From Prolixibacteraceae bacterium (GTDB lineage Bacteria; Bacteroidota; Bacteroidia; Bacteroidales; Prolixibacteraceae), in the NCBI GenBank assembly GCA_019163175.1, contig JAFLKN010000003.1:248001-312000 (forward strand): 64,000 bases of DNA. The letters are read 5' to 3'. Shown one piece after another: positions 44,758-53,282 of the stretch. The translations under genes were made by a program, and so were the position numbers. Position 1 is the first letter of the stretch. The number at the start of each line of letters is the position of its first letter. Under the pieces are notes generated by a model. The model saw only the letters and a list, made by a program, of their open reading frames with translations. It ran no database searches and was not told where the DNA came from.

Positions 44758-46011
44758 ATGAACGTCCTCTATAATCTATCCATCTTTTTGTATTCCATCC
44801 TGATTCGGCTAACAGCGCCTTTCAACCTTAAGGCAAGTCAGATTTACAAAGGACGCAAACAGACATTTGCCAGAATAAAAGACAAAATCAAACACGATCG
44901 GCCAATCGTTTGGGTTCATTGCGCCTCGCTCGGCGAATTTGAGCAGGGGCGTCCGGTTATTGAAGCCATCCGGAAACAACATCAGGAATACCAGATTTTC
45001 CTCACTTTCTTCTCTCCTTCAGGATACGAAATCCGTAAAAATTACGATTTAGCTGACTATATTTTTTATCTGCCTGCCGACACCAAAAAGAATGCAAAAA
45101 AACTGATCGACCTCGTTCGTCCCGAAATTGTGTTCTTCGTAAAATACGAATACTGGTTTCATTACATCAGCGAACTTAAGAAAAGGAATATTCCACTTTA
45201 TTTGTTCTCTGCCATCTTCCGCGAAAATCAGTTGTTCTTCAGAAACTCACTTTGGGGCAAATGGTACAGAAACATGTTGGCCGGTTTTGAACACTTTTTT
45301 GTTCAGGATGACAAATCGGTTGAATTGCTCCGCCAGATCGGGATAACCAAGGTAACCAAAGCCGGCGATACCCGTTTCGACCGCGTGGCAGAGATTGCCC
45401 GCAACGGAAAAACCATCACGCTGGTCGAAAAATTTAAAGGCAACAGCACGCTGGTGGTAGCCGGAAGCACCTGGAAGCCCGACGAAGAGTTGCTCGTTCA
45501 GTATATCCACAGCCATCCGGAGACCAAATTCATCATCGCACCACACGAAACAAAGCGGTCGAATGTGGAAAGGTTGATAAGTATGTTGAAAAGCCCGGTT
45601 ATTTGTTATACAGAAGCTACCGAAGAATCGGTTATGAACAAACAGGTTTTGGTTGTTGATACCATCGGAATCTTGTCTTCCATCTATAAATATGCCGACT
45701 TAGCATACATCGGTGGAGGCTTCGGGGTAGGAATACACAATACCCTTGAAGCTGCTATTTTCCGCATGCCTATTGTATTTGGACCCAATTACCTCAAGTT
45801 TAACGAAGCCACCAGTATGGTTAAATTGGGCATTGCATTTCCTGTTTCCGACTATTCCGAACTTCAGAATATCCTGAATAATTTACTTACGGATGCAAAA
45901 AAAAGGGAATTCATATCAAATGAATGCACTGTTTTTACTAATCAAAATATTGGTGCCACGCTGAAAATTTTAAACAAAGTTTTTAACAATTCCCGAAGTC
46001 CTATTCAGTAA
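44758..46011 (+). CDS. waaA: 3-deoxy-D-manno-octulosonic acid (Kdo) transferase
   Basis: A 417-residue GT-B enzyme that adds Kdo from CMP-Kdo to lipid A precursors at the inner membrane. An N-terminal membrane-anchor helix (residues 4-22) is followed by VWVHCASLGEFEQGRPVIEAI, where Glu60 is the conserved catalytic base of the Kdo transferase family. The C-terminal domain has the CMP-binding AYIGGGFGVGIHNTLEAAIF and PIVFGPNYLKFNEA motifs. Length is normal. It shows that the organism makes Kdo-containing lipopolysaccharide. The number of Kdo residues added cannot be told. Confidence 0.96.
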   Translation: MNVLYNLSIFLYSILIRLTAPFNLKASQIYKGRKQTFARIKDKIKHDRPIVWVHCASLGEFEQGRPVIEAIRKQHQEYQIFLTFFSPSGYEIRKNYDLADYIFYLPADTKKNAKKLIDLVRPEIVFFVKYEYWFHYISELKKRNIPLYLFSAIFRENQLFFRNSLWGKWYRNMLAGFEHFFVQDDKSVELLRQIGITKVTKAGDTRFDRVAEIARNGKTITLVEKFKGNSTLVVAGSTWKPDEELLVQYIHSHPETKFIIAPHETKRSNVERLISMLKSPVICYTEATEESVMNKQVLVVDTIGILSSIYKYADLAYIGGGFGVGIHNTLEAAIFRMPIVFGPNYLKFNEATSMVKLGIAFPVSDYSELQNILNNLLTDAKKREFISNECTVFTNQNIGATLKILNKVFNNSRSPIQ

Positions 46012-46320
46012 ATTCCAATAAAACAATAATCTTTTCCAATAAGCTTTCTATCAGGCCATTTCCGGTTAAAAAAATTTCAAAAATCGAATTTCAATTAATT
46101 TTTTTGTAAACTTTTTGTAATCGAAAAAACGCTATAAATCTAAATATCAACATACTAACATTGCGAAGTTGATAACTTTGTTTAATTTTTTTGAAATCTG
46201 TATGCGTTTTTTTAAACATTGATCTTATCTTGCATACAGCAAAAACAAACAAGCGTGGGGCCAATTTCCACCACGTTTACAATCTATTATCAATTATTAA
46301 AGATCAAAATTTTTCGGGTT
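46012..46320 (+). other. Upstream region of nrdJ
   Basis: 309-bp AT-rich spacer. An exact -7 element, TAACTTTG, is at 46173-46180 but lacks a TTTG at -33. A small hairpin CGTGG...CCACG lies near 46254-46275. I looked for a cobalamin riboswitch, expected for B12-linked genes, and did not see its conserved core. The reading frame is open from 46219, but that part is leader-like and not conserved protein. Confidence 0.5.
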
Positions 46321-48885
46321 ATGGCATTCAAGAACGTGGCAGTTGAGCCTCAAACGGGCACAAAAACTTACTCACAGGATGAAGCCTTTCAGGCTTCGCT
46401 GGATTATTTTAAGGGAGATGACCTTGCTGCAAGGGTCTGGGTAAACAAGTACGCATTGAAGGATTCGTTCGGACATCTTTACGAACTTACTCCTGATGAT
46501 ATGCACCGACGACTCGCTTCGGAGATTGCAAGAATCGAAAAGAATTACGAAAATCCGATGACCGAAGATGAAATCTTTGCGTTGTTGAAAGATTTCAAGT
46601 ACATCGTTCCGCAAGGTGGACCGATGACTGGAATTGGTAACGATTTTCAGATCGCCTCACTTTCGAACTGTTTCGTGATTGGCAACGAAGGCCATTCCGA
46701 TTCGTACGGAGGTATTATGAAAGTTGATCAGGAGCAGGTTCAACTGATGAAACGCCGCGGTGGTGTGGGACACGATCTATCTCACATTCGCCCTAAAGGT
46801 TCACCGGTTAAAAACTCTGCTTTAACCTCAACAGGTATTGTTCCTTTTATGGAACGCTACTCCAATTCAACCCGCGAAGTAGCTCAGGATGGCCGCCGTG
46901 GCGCTTTGATGCTGTCGGTTTCCATCAAACACCCCGATGCCGAATCGTTCATCGATGCCAAACTGGAACAAGGCAAAGTAACTGGAGCAAACGTTTCGGT
47001 GAAAATACACGACGACTTTATGCAGACTGTTGAGGCTGGCGAAAAATACATGACTCAATACCCGATTGACGCCAAACACCCCAAATACACCAAAGAAATT
47101 GATGCCGACGGACTTTGGAAAAAGATCGTTCACAATGCATGGAAATCGGCTGAACCGGGAATTTTGTTCTGGGACACCATCATTAAAGAATCGGTACCCG
47201 ATTGTTATGCCGATTTGGGTTACAAAACCGTATCGACCAATCCTTGCGGCGAAATTCCGTTGTGCCCATACGATAGCTGCCGTTTGATAGCTGTTAACCT
47301 GTACGCTTATGTAGAGAATGCATTTACACCTCAGGCAAAGTTCAACTTCGAGTTGTTCAAAAAACATGTGGGTTATGCGCAGCGCATGATGGACGACATC
47401 ATTGACCTCGAATTGGAAAAAATTAACGGAATTCTGGGAAAAATCGATGAAGATCCGGAAGCCGAAGATATCAAGCACATTGAACGTTCGATGTGGTTGA
47501 AAATTCAGACCAAAGCAAAAGAAGGACGCCGCACCGGTGTGGGCATTACCGCCGAAGGCGATATGCTTGCCGCATTAGGTCTGCGTTACGGCAGTGACGA
47601 TGCCACCGATTTCAGCGAAGAAATCCACAAAACTGTTGCTGTTGAAGCTTACCGCTCGTCAGTAAATATGGCTAAAGAACGTGGTGCGTTTGCCATTTAC
47701 AGCACCGACCGCGAAAAAAATAATCCGATGATCAAGCGCCTGCGTGCACAGGACGAAGATTTGTATCAGGACATGGTAAAATACGGACGCCGCAACATCG
47801 CGTTGCTCACCATAGCTCCAACCGGAACAACCAGCCTGATGACGCAAACCACTTCAGGAATTGAACCGGTATTTATGCCAGTTTACAAACGTCGCCGCAA
47901 AGTAAACCCGAACGATAAAAACGTAAAAGTTGATTTTGTTGACGAAGTAGGCGACTCGTGGGAAGAATACGTGGTCTTCCACCACAAATTCAAAGAATGG
48001 ATGGAAGTGAACGGCTTCGAACTTAAAAAGAATTATCCTGAAGCTGACTTGGATGAACTGATTGCCAAATCGCCATATTTTAAAGCAACTTCGAACGATG
48101 TTGACTGGATGAACAAAGTACGCATGCAGGGAAAAATCCAGAAATGGGTTGACCATTCAATCAGCGTAACCATTAATCTGCCAGCCGACGCCGATGAAGA
48201 ACTGGTTGGTAAATTGTACTTCGAAGCATGGAAAAGTGGTTGCAAAGGTGTAACAGTTTACCGCGACGGTTCGCGTTCGGGAGTTCTGATTTCGAACAAA
48301 AAGGAAGAAGAAGTTGAAGAAGTTGTTGACAGCATTTTCCCAACCAAACGTCCAACCGAATTGGAAGCCGACGTGGTTCGTTTCCAGAATTCGAAAGACA
48401 AATGGGTTGCTTTTATCGGAACCATCGACGGACGCCCTTACGAGATTTTCACCGGTTTGTCTGACGACGAGGATGGTATTTTGCTGCCACGCTCGGTACA
48501 GAGTGGTAAAATCATTAAAAACCAAAATCCCGACGGAACCAAACGTTACGATTTCCAATACACCAACAAACAAGGCTACCGCACTACAATTGAAGGACTT
48601 TCGTACAAATTCAACCCGGTATTCTGGAACTATGCAAAACTCATTTCCGGAATTTTGCGCCACGGAATGCCAATTCACAAAGTGGTTGATACAGTTACCA
48701 GCCTTCAGTTCGACAACGACACCATTAACAGCTGGAAAGCTGGTGTTGCCCGTGCACTTAAAAAATATGTTCCGGACGGAACTGTTGCCGAAGGTATCAT
48801 TTGCGGCGAATGCAGCTCTCACAATGTAATTTACCAGGAAGGCTGTTTGATTTGCCCCGACTGCGGTTCATCGAAATGCGGATGA
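46321..48885 (+). CDS. nrdJ: Adenosylcobalamin-dependent (class II) ribonucleotide reductase
   Basis: An 854-residue class II reductase that makes deoxyribonucleotides using adenosylcobalamin, active with or without oxygen. I start at the ATG at 46321 (MAFKNVAVEP); a frame from 46219 adds 34 residues of non-conserved sequence. Active-site elements are the Cys in SLSNCFVIG, the radical/substrate motif NPCGEIPLCPYDSC, and IAPTGTTSLM. The C-terminus ends with four cysteines as CGECSS...CLICPDCGSSKCG, a zinc-ribbon-like tail with the redox pair used for re-reduction. Length and layout match the long NrdJ form. It depends on B12; meaB elsewhere in the window agrees with B12 use. Confidence 0.96.
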   Translation: MAFKNVAVEPQTGTKTYSQDEAFQASLDYFKGDDLAARVWVNKYALKDSFGHLYELTPDDMHRRLASEIARIEKNYENPMTEDEIFALLKDFKYIVPQGGPMTGIGNDFQIASLSNCFVIGNEGHSDSYGGIMKVDQEQVQLMKRRGGVGHDLSHIRPKGSPVKNSALTSTGIVPFMERYSNSTREVAQDGRRGALMLSVSIKHPDAESFIDAKLEQGKVTGANVSVKIHDDFMQTVEAGEKYMTQYPIDAKHPKYTKEIDADGLWKKIVHNAWKSAEPGILFWDTIIKESVPDCYADLGYKTVSTNPCGEIPLCPYDSCRLIAVNLYAYVENAFTPQAKFNFELFKKHVGYAQRMMDDIIDLELEKINGILGKIDEDPEAEDIKHIERSMWLKIQTKAKEGRRTGVGITAEGDMLAALGLRYGSDDATDFSEEIHKTVAVEAYRSSVNMAKERGAFAIYSTDREKNNPMIKRLRAQDEDLYQDMVKYGRRNIALLTIAPTGTTSLMTQTTSGIEPVFMPVYKRRRKVNPNDKNVKVDFVDEVGDSWEEYVVFHHKFKEWMEVNGFELKKNYPEADLDELIAKSPYFKATSNDVDWMNKVRMQGKIQKWVDHSISVTINLPADADEELVGKLYFEAWKSGCKGVTVYRDGSRSGVLISNKKEEEVEEVVDSIFPTKRPTELEADVVRFQNSKDKWVAFIGTIDGRPYEIFTGLSDDEDGILLPRSVQSGKIIKNQNPDGTKRYDFQYTNKQGYRTTIEGLSYKFNPVFWNYAKLISGILRHGMPIHKVVDTVTSLQFDNDTINSWKAGVARALKKYVPDGTVAEGIICGECSSHNVIYQEGCLICPDCGSSKCG

Positions 48886-48930
48886 TGCCCTGAGCTCCGG
48901 TTTACCTTTTACCAAAAACCAAAACTTCAG

Positions 48931-48961
48931 GAGGCTGTCTTACTTAGACAGCCTCTTTTGT
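48931..48961 (+). terminator. Terminator of nrdJ
   Basis: GAGGCTGTC (48931-48939) pairs perfectly with GACAGCCTC (48947-48955), followed by TTTTGTTTG. Confidence 0.88.
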
Positions 48962-49044
48962 TTGTAGGCAACAACGCATTCAAACAACTGATAGTCTTGG
49001 CTAGAATTGATTCTCAAATTATGATTAAATTTAGAGAAGTAGTA

Positions 49045-49052
49045 TATCTTTG
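49045..49052 (+). promoter_or_regulatory. -7 element before the EndoU-type gene
   Basis: TATCTTTG is an exact TAnnTTTG, 39 bp before the ATG. No -33 TTTG at the right distance. Confidence 0.45.
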
Positions 49053-49090
49053 GTGATGTTTACTAGTGCCATACTAAGCCACTTAACCTA

Positions 49091-49771
49091 ATGACAATAG
49101 AATATTACTATTATATTAGAAAGCAACCTTATAACAACGGAACTCAGAAGAAGAGTAATATTCCTGTAGTTTCAAAAATCAGAAAGGATACTCTGCCTGT
49201 AGGTTTTGAACTTACAAACAATAATGAGGGAGAGGGTCCTTTTGATTCAATCTTTGACTTAAAAAAAAGATCTATTATTTTTACAACTGTGAGTCTACAG
49301 AAGCATAGAGATAGAATTTTAAAGAATAAAAATATTAGTGAAATTTTTGACCTAATTGTTACAGAATCTGGAACAACTTGTGAAAAGACTTTTATTGATT
49401 CTTTACATCATACTATGGTAGGCAAAATATCAAAACAAAAAGTTACAGGTTTACATTTCTTCGATCCTGCCAAAGTTCAAATAATTGAAAGAATAAATAT
49501 AAATTACGATACAGGAGTTTATTCTGCTCGAGTAAAAAAACTTGACGAAAACACTGGACTTTGGATTGAAAAAGATGGTATAACAACTTTTTTCCCCGAC
49601 AATTGGTCTGTTAATAGATTATTTCATGAATGTTTGTTTGCTTACAACAACAGAAAGCATACTTCGGGTAAGATATACAAATCCAAAACAAAAAGCGGTG
49701 TAACTGTTAAATTTGCAATTAATGAGCAAGGAAAAATATTGACAGTTTATCCGATATTAGATGAAGAATAA
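49091..49771 (+). CDS. Orphan bacterial EndoU-type nuclease domain protein
   Basis: A 226-residue protein without a signal peptide or membrane segment. Residues about 104-223 resemble the bacterial EndoU RNase domain: SLHHTMVGKI (His106/His107), a second His122 in TGLHFF, GVYSARV, then TTFFPDNWS near 165-173, KSGVTVKFAI and the closing GKILTVYPI. In this family two His and a later Lys/Thr-Tyr form the active site. Such domains usually occur as C-terminal toxins of large secreted proteins. Here there is only a 100-residue N-terminal region with no delivery domain, and no obvious immunity gene follows. It is AT-rich compared with its neighbours, suggesting transfer. It may be a broken toxin module or a cytoplasmic RNase. 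Confidence 0.65.
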   Translation: MTIEYYYYIRKQPYNNGTQKKSNIPVVSKIRKDTLPVGFELTNNNEGEGPFDSIFDLKKRSIIFTTVSLQKHRDRILKNKNISEIFDLIVTESGTTCEKTFIDSLHHTMVGKISKQKVTGLHFFDPAKVQIIERININYDTGVYSARVKKLDENTGLWIEKDGITTFFPDNWSVNRLFHECLFAYNNRKHTSGKIYKSKTKSGVTVKFAINEQGKILTVYPILDEE

Positions 49772-49935
49772 GTAAAGCATACGCAAAAAAAACTATATGT
49801 CAATTGAGGTTTCGATGCGGACAACAAAGTCCGAAGCCCAGACATTGGGTCCGATAGGAAAGCAATCCTGAAATTACCAAATACATATATTTCAGACGTT
49901 ATATGATATATAAAATAGACAGTTACAGTTCCTAG

Positions 49936-50634
49936 ATGAAAAATTATTATCAGATACTTGGGCTTGAGAGTAATGCCTCAAAAGAAGATATCAAGAAGGC
50001 ATATCGAACATACGCAGCTAAATTTCATCCTGATAAACAGAATGGAGATAAGTTCTTTGAGGAAAGGTTTAAGGAAATACTTGAAGCCTACGAAATTTTG
50101 AGTGATGATTTAAAAAGAGCAAATTATGATACTAAAAGAACAAATGAGTATTCAAAAGGAGCTTCTGCATATAATAGACAAACTGAAAGTGATCAAGACA
50201 GAGAACGGGAGCAGAAAAAAAGAAGAGAAAAAGAAAGAGAAGAAAGCGATAGATCAGAGAAAATAAAAGCTAGGAGAAATCAAATTTTTTATACTAGTAA
50301 GAATATTTCAGTTAATGGAATGTACATTTACACAGATGGGAAAAGTTATTTATTAGACAAATATGATTTGGCGACTTTGAAAAAAGACGACAACTCGATG
50401 TCTGTATTTGCTGGTATTGTTTTGATCATTATCGGTATTTTAACTATCCCATTAATCTTTGGTGTGTTTTTACTTGTAATGGGTATTTCTGGATTATTCT
50501 ACAAAGAATATTTTATTGTTTTAGTTAATGAACATGGAGAGACTCTACTGATAAAAGGGAAGAAACAAAGGATAAAACTAATTGTAAATCAGATAAACAA
50601 AGCAATTGACACAAAAAATCAATACACCACATAA
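49936..50634 (+). CDS. J-domain protein with C-terminal membrane anchor
   Basis: A 232-residue protein. Residues 1-66 form a complete J domain ([35 protein letters not shown]) with the DnaK-stimulating HPD at 31-33. Residues about 70-112 are a highly charged Arg/Glu/Lys helix. Residues about 115-150 form a small beta region, followed by a double hydrophobic segment (about 157-193) and a cytosolic tail ([33 protein letters not shown]) typical of DUF6232/SHOCT-neighbour-type membrane domains; I am not sure of that family. It lacks the Gly/Phe and zinc regions of DnaJ, so it is a specialised co-chaperone that would recruit Hsp70 to the membrane. It sits in the AT-rich accessory stretch. Confidence 0.8.
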   Translation: MKNYYQILGLESNASKEDIKKAYRTYAAKFHPDKQNGDKFFEERFKEILEAYEILSDDLKRANYDTKRTNEYSKGASAYNRQTESDQDREREQKKRREKEREESDRSEKIKARRNQIFYTSKNISVNGMYIYTDGKSYLLDKYDLATLKKDDNSMSVFAGIVLIIIGILTIPLIFGVFLLVMGISGLFYKEYFIVLVNEHGETLLIKGKKQRIKLIVNQINKAIDTKNQYTT

Positions 50635-50735
50635 TCGAGTAGACAGCTCCGCCAGTAATTAGCTGACGTTGTGCACCTCTCACACCAAGTTGATGCAAAT
50701 TTTAATCTGCTCCTCCTAACTTTAAATCTGAGAAA

Positions 50736-50805
50736 ACTGCGGCATATCTACAAACTAACCTGGGTTTGAGTGCTGTCAGAAACAAAAAGCCGCAGTGAGC
50801 GTTGG
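50736..50805. other. Inverted repeat ending in GCGTTGG (cassette-boundary-like)
   Basis: ACTGCGGC (50736-50743) and GCCGCAGT (50789-50796) are exact inverted copies, followed by GAGCGTTGG. Similar CGTT boundary motifs occur at the other spacers of this accessory stretch (near 49894, 50669 and 51400 as GTTGGTG). This distantly recalls integron attC sites but does not meet their full pattern. Confidence 0.3.
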
Positions 50806-50847
50806 TGAAATAGTATAACTCAAATTCGTAACCAGAAATAAAACAAA

Positions 50848-51387
50848 ATGAAGAAACTATTTGTCTTTACATTGCTTGCAACTGTTCTGGCAAGCTGTAA
50901 TACCGCTAAAAATATGACAAACAACAAAGAGCAAAAAGATCAAGCAGAAAACGCACCATTATCCAACGACACAATACCCAAAGTGACCGGAATTGGCGGC
51001 ATTTTCTTTTTTTCTGATAATCCAAAAGAAGCAAAAGGGTGGTACGCTAAAAATTTAGGACTTGAAGTCAATGAATGGGGTTCAAGTTTTGAATTTAGAA
51101 ACGCCAACCGACCTGATGAAATTAATTATCTGCAATGGAGTCCATTCAAAAAAGGAAGCGAATATTTTGCTCCCTCAAAAAAGGAGTTTATGATTAATTA
51201 CAGAGTTCAGAATATTGAAGGACTTGTAAAAAAGCTAAAAGCAAATGGAATAACCATTGTTGACGAAATTGAGACCTATGAGTATGGTAAATTTGTTCAC
51301 ATCATGGACGCTGAAGGAAACAAAATAGAACTTTGGGAACCCATTGACGGCGTGTTTACAAAAATGGGGGGATCGACGACCAAATAA
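50848..51387 (+). CDS. VOC (glyoxalase-fold) domain lipoprotein
   Basis: A 179-residue protein with a lipobox on Cys17 (LASC), a short polar linker and a VOC/glyoxalase domain at about 48-170: GIGGIFFFSDNPKEAKGWYAKNLGLEV, then MINYRVQNIEGLVKKLKANGITIVDEIETYEYGKFVHIMDAEGNKIELWEP. The end Glu of KIELWEP is the usual metal ligand of the second beta-alpha-beta-beta-beta unit. VOC proteins are normally cytoplasmic; an exported lipidated form is unusual. It could be a periplasmic binding or resistance protein. Flanking spacers look like cassette boundaries. The reaction is not identifiable. Confidence 0.8.
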   Translation: MKKLFVFTLLATVLASCNTAKNMTNNKEQKDQAENAPLSNDTIPKVTGIGGIFFFSDNPKEAKGWYAKNLGLEVNEWGSSFEFRNANRPDEINYLQWSPFKKGSEYFAPSKKEFMINYRVQNIEGLVKKLKANGITIVDEIETYEYGKFVHIMDAEGNKIELWEPIDGVFTKMGGSTTK

Positions 51388-51500
51388 AAAGAATTAGCGC
51401 TAGTTGGTGTAGTTTAGCATTCAGCAACTGAAACTGGGTTTCAGTTATTAGTGGCTAGTCAAAGAACAGAGTACCTATTTAACAGGCGAAATTGAGACTG

Positions 51501-53066
51501 ATGAAATACCTGATATTTACACTTCTATTAGTCAACACACTATGGCTCAGTGTGCCCGGACAAACCTGTGGTGTAGCTCAGGCCTTAACTGCGCTTCAAC
51601 AAGCACAGCTAAGTAAACTTATCAACCCTTTGGATACCGCCTTAAAACGGGAAGATTTATTCCATATTGACTCATTAAGCACCGAATTAAAAGGCATTTA
51701 TTCAACAGAGGGCGGACGACCTGATGCCCTTGAAAGTTATTACAACTTAACTTCGAAAACGAATTGGCTTAATGTTGCGGATGCAGTTTTACTTTCGAGA
51801 GCTTTAATTGCTGCCGACAGTATGGTGTATGTGAACTTATGGAAAGCGGGCAAAGGAATGAAACCCCCTTTATATCAGCCAAACTCACTTTTCCTTAGAG
51901 CATCGGCCGAAATTGCGTCAGGTCTTCTAAAAATTGCGGATAAAGAAACCAACCTGACACGAAAAGCTGCTTACCAATCGTGGGCAACAAGGGCATTAGA
52001 CAGTTTGGCCACCATGCAACTGCCCAGTGGAGCTTTTCCGTTTCCTGACCTCAGAACGTATGGAGACCCTGTTTTTAAATCAATAATTCAGAACTTTTTA
52101 AATCGGTGTGGAGCCGATTCTGTAAAGGTTTTGAAGTCAGGCTGGATCGTTGACGACAAAGGTAGCGGCGAATTTAAGTTTGATGCCGGAGTAATAGCAA
52201 ATGCCTATTATGAAGCCTATCTGTACACCGGAAAAACAAAGTACAAGAACATCGCTATTGCTGTGGGCAACTTTTTAAAACCACTAAAATTTAACACCAA
52301 TTACAACTACAATACATTTGTTTCATTGGGACTTACGCGCGCTTTTCAGTTGACCAACGACCCAACGTATTTAAGCAGAGCAATTGTAAACTTGCGGTAC
52401 GCTGTTTATCCCGGACAAATAACCAACGGCCGTTGGATGGATGGACACAATGCGAATTCGCGTTATCATAGCATCATTATTCAAAATATTGTTCCAACAA
52501 TTCAGCTAATTCAGGCAACCAATAGTTATAAAAATGCATTGGAACCCATGACCTTAAAGGCCGTAAAAAGCCTGGTTGATTATACCACCAACTGTGGCTC
52601 AGCAACCGGATATCGCTGGCTTTTGAAAGCCTACGGACTAAATTCAATGCTACTGCCGGCAACAGTAAAAAATTCTGTCACTGACCTCATTGGGCAACAC
52701 ATTAATCAATCGGCTACCAATGGAAAATACCTGGATATTCCAACGATGGGCGAATACATGGAGTTACTTGGATCACCTTTGAGCAGTACCGATTTGACTA
52801 ATCCTGAAGGTGTAGAAGTGAGAACATTTCCTAACCCGACAAATGGCATAACCAATATTGCTTTCACCTTCGCTACAACAGAAAACGTTGTTTTATCAGT
52901 TTTTGATGTAACCGGACGACTTGTAAAAATGGTTGACGAAGGAAAAAAAGCAAGTGGAGTCTATACTTATCAGATCGACTTATCACAAGAACAAGCAGGA
53001 GTTTATTTTTTAATACTCAAAACCACAAAACAAAAATATACATCCAAAATAATACGCACTAAATAG
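51501..53066 (+). CDS. Secreted T9SS cargo protein with alpha-barrel-like body
   Basis: A 521-residue protein, start ATG at 51501 (a TTG at 51492 is also in frame). The signal peptide ends near residue 20 (SVPGQ). The body (about 25-430) is all-helical with repeated Ala-rich helix pairs (FDAGVIANAYYEAYLYTGKTKYKNIAIAVGNFL, RWLLKAYGL), like six-hairpin glycosidase or polysaccharide lyase barrels; no catalytic pair can be named. The last 80 residues are a type A type IX secretion sorting domain: VRTFPNPTNGITNIAF, VLSVFDVTGRLVK, SGVYTYQIDL, AGVYFLILKTTKQKYTSKIIRTK. So it crosses the outer membrane by T9SS and is anchored or released. Function is likely extracellular carbohydrate or peptidoglycan-related, but this is inference. 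Confidence 0.75.
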   Translation: MKYLIFTLLLVNTLWLSVPGQTCGVAQALTALQQAQLSKLINPLDTALKREDLFHIDSLSTELKGIYSTEGGRPDALESYYNLTSKTNWLNVADAVLLSRALIAADSMVYVNLWKAGKGMKPPLYQPNSLFLRASAEIASGLLKIADKETNLTRKAAYQSWATRALDSLATMQLPSGAFPFPDLRTYGDPVFKSIIQNFLNRCGADSVKVLKSGWIVDDKGSGEFKFDAGVIANAYYEAYLYTGKTKYKNIAIAVGNFLKPLKFNTNYNYNTFVSLGLTRAFQLTNDPTYLSRAIVNLRYAVYPGQITNGRWMDGHNANSRYHSIIIQNIVPTIQLIQATNSYKNALEPMTLKAVKSLVDYTTNCGSATGYRWLLKAYGLNSMLLPATVKNSVTDLIGQHINQSATNGKYLDIPTMGEYMELLGSPLSSTDLTNPEGVEVRTFPNPTNGITNIAFTFATTENVVLSVFDVTGRLVKMVDEGKKASGVYTYQIDLSQEQAGVYFLILKTTKQKYTSKIIRTK

Positions 53067-53282
53067 ATTACACAGCAGTAAGTCCGATGAAAGTTTGATC
53101 ATCTGCATTTGCTAGCTGCTCCGCGATAATTGTAGCAATTCTCCAAATGACCCATCATTATAGCTTTTGTATCTCCATTTAGTTTCTGAAATCACCTGCC
53201 GGAAGTTCAGAAAACACAACGAACAGAAACCAAAAAGCAAATTGAATTGTTCTACCCTACAAACCATCTAAAAATCAGAATT

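Noticed and set aside
46219-46320. N-terminal extension of NrdJ by 34 residues
   Set aside because: The sequence is not NrdJ-like, and MAFKNVAVEP at 46321 is a normal start; a likely -7 element at 46173 leaves either possible, but conservation favours the short form.
46012-46320. Cobalamin riboswitch before nrdJ
   Set aside because: The conserved core sequences expected for this riboswitch were not seen; the region is AT-rich with only one small hairpin.
47066-48829. Several long antisense and alternate-frame reading frames within nrdJ
   Set aside because: They are shadows of a strongly conserved gene and have no independent protein features.
49091-50634. Toxin-immunity pair (EndoU-type protein with the J-domain protein as immunity)
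   Set aside because: Immunity proteins are small and bind the toxin; a membrane J-domain protein 164 bp away is not a typical one, so no pairing is claimed.
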